From a virus, in the IMG/VR virus record IMGVR_UViG_3300028829_000889, positions 1 through 26,465 of that record: a DNA stretch of 26,465 nt; one strand, given 5' to 3'. This document shows positions 23,084 to 26,465 of the stretch, piece by piece. Every line of letters starts with the position of its first letter. The first letter of the stretch is position 1. The position numbers and the translations under genes were made by a program. The notes beneath the pieces were generated by a model. That model was not told the DNA's origin. It did not search any database and saw only the letters and a program-made list of their open reading frames with translations.

Positions 23084-24508
23084 TTACATATTCCAGAAGG
23101 CATCATCCTCCCATGTAATTTTGTCATAGGCTGCGTGTTCGTTGGTGTCAACAACCATTTGAGCAATATCACTGAGGTTCATGTCGTCCTTAATGAAGGT
23201 GTATAGTACACGTTGTACTTTTTGTCCATAACTTTCTCCATTGAAGAAGCCTTCACGTGGGTCAAAAGACTCCATCTCGTCAAGGTTGTTCTGTATGCGG
23301 TCTACTCTTGACTGGGTGCGTCTGGCATCTTTTGATGGCGTAACGCTCCTTGTTGAAACCACAGACCCCTGACTCTGGTACGAACTGTTGCGTCCGCCGC
23401 CGAAGTAGCTTCTGTTTGACCGTGGTTTCGCACGAACACCTTGAAAGGGGGCTGCATAGCTTGTGGCCTCCCGCTCCACTGGCAACCCAGCCCAATCAAT
23501 TTTAAGTAGTGCAGGGATGAGGTGACGTTCAAGCCACTCAAGGTCAAACCGTTCTCTAGCTGTATGCTGGGAGAAATAGCCCACTGACACGTTGGTGCAT
23601 TCTGCAATCAAGGATGTGTAGTTTGCACTGTCTGTAAATGAGCCACGGTCAGATGGCGCCATCTTTTGCATCGGTGGAAAGTTGACAGACAGCTGGTCAG
23701 CCAAAGCATTGGCAAAGGTATCTGAACAACAACGCCCACCTGATTGATGTGTGATGATGTCACCGTAATCCATACGGTCAAATGCGATGCAATGCTGTAC
23801 ACCAGTAAAGTATTCTGGCTTGTGTTGCGACAGGTAGGTGGAACCGATGCCGCCAATTTCTTCACCGATATGGAACACGTAAAGGCCGCTGACACCTGCT
23901 TCAAGGAGCTTGCATAGAATGTAGCAACCCAGCTTGTCATCAGCACCCAGTACGCAAGCCTTGGGCTTTACAGCAGTCCTTGTGGCGTATCGTTGATGTG
24001 TATCAACCCAGCCATCGAACTGCTTCTTGGAGCCATACAGACGGCCATCCAACAGCGTGTAGAAAGGAAACGTATTACCAGCATCACGGGCTTCTTGCTT
24101 CATGTCGAGGTCGGTCACGGTGTCACCGGCAATATTCTCGTACCAAGTAACCTCAGATGGAACAGACGCATGAACATACAATTCATCGGATATGTGCAGT
24201 GTGGTAAACTCTTGGTCAATGCCGCTTTGCACGGTGTCAGTGTGGCAGCTGAACATAGTTTTGGGATTTTTACCAATCTGCACAATAAGATTACCCTTGA
24301 CATCAACGTGTGGTGTGATATCTGGTTGCACCTTGGATATAAACGCAAGAAGCAACTCATTGATTTTGGATTCCTTGCCATGGGGTGACACAGTACGCAA
24401 CAAGTCAAACAGCAATGGGTCGATATCTTTGCCGCGTACAGCAACAGGTATTTCTGAAACGTCAGCCACTGGGGTGACTGCTGGTAGATTTGAATATGAT
24501 GTAGTCAT
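23084..24508 (-). CDS. M20/M28-like zinc metallopeptidase (474 aa)
   Basis: The co-catalytic metal ligands of clan MH peptidases appear in order: SCHTDTV (H89, D91), LGADDKLG (D190), HIGEEIGG (E216/E217), AFDRMDYGD (D244) and YFSQHTARE (H315). The family cleaves amino acids from peptides or deacylates amino-acid derivatives; the substrate here is unknown. The catalytic part ends near residue 340. A Gly/Ser/Arg-rich linker (RSYFGGGRNSSYQSQGS) and a small acidic C-terminal domain follow, which is unusual for exopeptidases. AAGGAG stands 7 bases before the ATG. It is the last gene before a strong terminator, 10 bases after the 612-aa gene. The phage may use it to supply amino acids or to process a protein. 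Confidence 0.85.
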   Translation of the reverse strand: MTTSYSNLPAVTPVADVSEIPVAVRGKDIDPLLFDLLRTVSPHGKESKINELLLAFISKVQPDITPHVDVKGNLIVQIGKNPKTMFSCHTDTVQSGIDQEFTTLHISDELYVHASVPSEVTWYENIAGDTVTDLDMKQEARDAGNTFPFYTLLDGRLYGSKKQFDGWVDTHQRYATRTAVKPKACVLGADDKLGCYILCKLLEAGVSGLYVFHIGEEIGGIGSTYLSQHKPEYFTGVQHCIAFDRMDYGDIITHQSGGRCCSDTFANALADQLSVNFPPMQKMAPSDRGSFTDSANYTSLIAECTNVSVGYFSQHTARERFDLEWLERHLIPALLKIDWAGLPVEREATSYAAPFQGVRAKPRSNRSYFGGGRNSSYQSQGSVVSTRSVTPSKDARRTQSRVDRIQNNLDEMESFDPREGFFNGESYGQKVQRVLYTFIKDDMNLSDIAQMVVDTNEHAAYDKITWEDDAFWNM

Positions 24509-24518
24509 GATACTCTCC

Positions 24519-26357
24519 TTAGAATAAGTCGTTGTCTGTGGGTTGTTGAAGTATAGTCACACCAGAAAACAATGGTGCATGAGGTCTTAGTAAATCACCT
24601 AGATAATCGTCAAACATAGAGTCATCAAAATTATCTGGGTTGTCACACGTTGCAATATAACGCATGACAGTAGTTGTGTCATCTACCTTCTTGGGATTGG
24701 TAGTCTCGGAGACGACAGGAAAACTGTGGAACATAAAGTAGCCATCAGTGATATTTGCAGCGAATCTTGGTGAATACTGCTCACAATACATACGCACTGG
24801 GGAAGTGTTCTTGGCATCCCATACATAGAAAGCGTGGCCAGCGTAAGTAAGACCCATGTCATCACCCCTGTTTTCATCATAGTATACAAACATATGAGAC
24901 TCGACATCAGCCCATGGCACAGGATGATACACGTAACCACGAACTCTGGCGGCATTCTCGTTGCTGAAAATGCCATTGCCATGATACGCACGAACAGTAT
25001 GTGTGGTGTCGAGTGTACGATGATACAAAAGGTCCGTGTCACCGGATGTCAAATACCACACAGCGTCACAGTCCTCTGCACAAGTTACTGAACAATACAC
25101 ATCACCTTCGACATTCCAGAGGGAATCGTTCTCAGTGTCAATCTCGTCACCACAATTGGAACACTCCGTACTTTCGTGAGCACAATAAGAACCAGCAGTA
25201 CCTGAAAGGTTAGGATATTGCCAACCTTCACCTTTTGGCGCAATAATATTACGTTCACCGATACGAATGTGAAACATTGTTCTGTCGTTTGACAACTTGA
25301 GAGCCATGGAATCAAACGGCTGTGAATCAAAGTACGGCATTGGACACGCTGCATAATCATTGTACTTACCCGCAGGGATATCGAACTCTGCGGTGAAACG
25401 TACAGGTCTAGAAAGATTGTCAATATCTCTGATGTTGTGTTTCTTGAGATGATTACGTAGCTCTTCACGTGAAGCACTGCGTGATGCGTACACTCGTGAA
25501 TAGTACCACTCACCATCTTTGGGATTGAGCCAGCAAATAGCTCTGGCGGTAACAACACCACTACGAGACAAGTACGCACCCATAGTAATCGGGCAATATC
25601 CGTAGAAGTCAACTGGTCTGTCAGGACGCTGCAAAGCAAAGTTGTGCTTTGAATCCATACATGATGAAGGCGTTTCCGAACTCTCGCGTGTGTACATAAC
25701 CCGCATTTCTTCAGCAGTAGTAGCAAACTGAAAGTCAGCAGGTTGGTGTAGCTCAATCAAGCGAGACGCAGTATTGTCAATGAACTGTGGACACGCCAGC
25801 TTGTCACCCTTCCACAAGATAGCACGCGACAGAGCACGAGATACGGATGTCTCAGTACGAGTACCAAGCCGCTTGATGCCACGAGATATAGGCAACCATG
25901 CTTGACTTTTCTTGGGGTCAGACAAATCGTCACGGATACGCTCGTGAAGTGTCACACTGCATTTTGGAAACCATGGATTCTCGTTACGTAAGCCTACATA
26001 GGGACTTAGTAAATCCATAGTTAGATTAGGAAAACAGATGACACCGTCCTTGTTTGCATTCCAGATGACAGGGTATTGCATAGTGAAGTCCCTGCCGATG
26101 TTGTAGTAATAAGATTTTTGTGTACCATCTGGAAGCCCATGGTTACGTATCACCTCATTCAAGTCATTGAAGAACATCTCAACATACGGCGCCAATATCT
26201 GTAACTTGCGGGCAGCCGAAAGTGAGACTGGGTGCAATTCTGTAGACTGCTCCATGAACCAGTCGCGAGGTAGATGATTCTCGACTGCATATGTATGAAC
26301 GTGCGTATTGATAGCACGCATAGCGTCAGCCATTTGACCAAAGTTTTCTCTAGGCAT
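24519..26357 (-). CDS. Large zinc-finger protein of unknown function (612 aa)
   Basis: GGGAGGG lies 4 bases before the ATG. Residues about 225-305 contain SSCMDSKHNF, then RPVDFYGY, then SGVVTARAICW and EWYYSRVYAS. I recall this order (CM...RPV..Y...VTARA..W...YSRVY) from uncharacterised phage proteins. Further on is a treble-clef-like zinc site: CSNCGDEI and, about 20 residues later, YCSVTCAEDC. Many aromatic residues, no membrane segment. No nuclease, polymerase or ATPase motif is visible. Coupled to the peptidase gene and placed ahead of the replication operon, it may be an early or regulatory protein. That is inference. Confidence 0.8.
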   Translation of the reverse strand: MPRENFGQMADAMRAINTHVHTYAVENHLPRDWFMEQSTELHPVSLSAARKLQILAPYVEMFFNDLNEVIRNHGLPDGTQKSYYYNIGRDFTMQYPVIWNANKDGVICFPNLTMDLLSPYVGLRNENPWFPKCSVTLHERIRDDLSDPKKSQAWLPISRGIKRLGTRTETSVSRALSRAILWKGDKLACPQFIDNTASRLIELHQPADFQFATTAEEMRVMYTRESSETPSSCMDSKHNFALQRPDRPVDFYGYCPITMGAYLSRSGVVTARAICWLNPKDGEWYYSRVYASRSASREELRNHLKKHNIRDIDNLSRPVRFTAEFDIPAGKYNDYAACPMPYFDSQPFDSMALKLSNDRTMFHIRIGERNIIAPKGEGWQYPNLSGTAGSYCAHESTECSNCGDEIDTENDSLWNVEGDVYCSVTCAEDCDAVWYLTSGDTDLLYHRTLDTTHTVRAYHGNGIFSNENAARVRGYVYHPVPWADVESHMFVYYDENRGDDMGLTYAGHAFYVWDAKNTSPVRMYCEQYSPRFAANITDGYFMFHSFPVVSETTNPKKVDDTTTVMRYIATCDNPDNFDDSMFDDYLGDLLRPHAPLFSGVTILQQPTDNDLF

Positions 26358-26367
26358 AATACCCTCC

Positions 26368-26465
26368 CTATGCTTTGCGTTCTAAGTATTCTACTTTGAG
26401 ACCGGCGGTGCCACGCACAGCGATGAGAGAATTCTCAGGAATATCTCGGAATATGTGGGCAGTAT
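26368..26465 (-). CDS. C-terminal end of a gene cut by the window edge
   Basis: One - strand frame is open from the right edge to a TAG at 26368-26370, giving 31 visible residues that end SLIAVRGTAGLKVEYLERKA. The other two frames have a stop in this stretch. The stop codon lies just before the ribosome binding site of the 612-aa gene, the normal spacing of this operon. Too little is visible to name it. Confidence 0.6.
   Translation of the reverse strand, partial: TAHIFRDIPENSLIAVRGTAGLKVEYLERKA

Overview
This window looks like part of the genome of a lytic, tailed marine bacteriophage with short-tail (podovirus) organisation, most likely of the group typified by SAR116 phage HMO-2011. The strongest sign is the DNA polymerase: a family A enzyme with a 3'-5' exonuclease domain and, between exonuclease and polymerase domains, a DnaJ-type zinc finger (two CxxCxGxG-like modules). 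That combination is, from memory, the hallmark of HMO-2011-type phages. A class II ribonucleotide reductase, a MazG-like pyrophosphatase, a DUF3310 protein, split primase and helicase genes and very tight gene packing fit this. The assignment is from recalled family features, not from a search.

The window has two convergent arms. Left arm (1-10978, + strand): the 3' part of a tail fibre/spike gene made of YadA-like repeats and ending in an S74 self-cleaving chaperone; two small proteins, one holin-like; a 602-aa protein with a 22-residue helical repeat; two small proteins; and two very large proteins (815 and 1140 aa) that are probably internal virion/DNA-ejection proteins. The two arms meet in a 4-nt overlap of stop codons. 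A rho-independent terminator for the + strand operon lies inside the opposing gene.

Right arm (10975-26465, - strand, read from high to low coordinates): a cut-off gene at the window edge, a 612-aa zinc-finger protein of unknown function and a 474-aa M20/M28-like metallopeptidase, closed by a UUCG-loop terminator. A sigma70-like promoter then starts the replication operon: primase, DnaB-like helicase, a 110-aa protein, DNA polymerase, a 285-aa protein with an acidic tail (possible ssDNA-binding protein), Cas4/RecB-like exonuclease, a 73-aa protein, a PD-(D/E)XK endonuclease, a small protein, cytosine-C5 DNA methyltransferase, small proteins including DUF3310, ribonucleotide reductase, an RMF-like small protein, MazG, and three small terminal genes. 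Together these make a replication and nucleotide-supply module: dNTP synthesis, priming, unwinding, polymerisation and nucleolytic processing of DNA.

The main oddities are: (1) a 254-aa reading frame with its own ribosome binding site, lying entirely inside the methyltransferase gene in another frame and carrying repeated W-x-T-P motifs and a conserved-looking C-terminus; (2) a helicase whose recognisable parts lie in three reading frames and whose N-terminal frame has no ordinary start codon; (3) a run of 22-residue repeats in the 602-aa virion-arm protein; (4) the terminator embedded in antisense coding sequence at the convergence point. I saw no tRNA, CRISPR array, insertion sequence, integrase or attachment site. 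No gene-free stretch exceeds about 130 bases.
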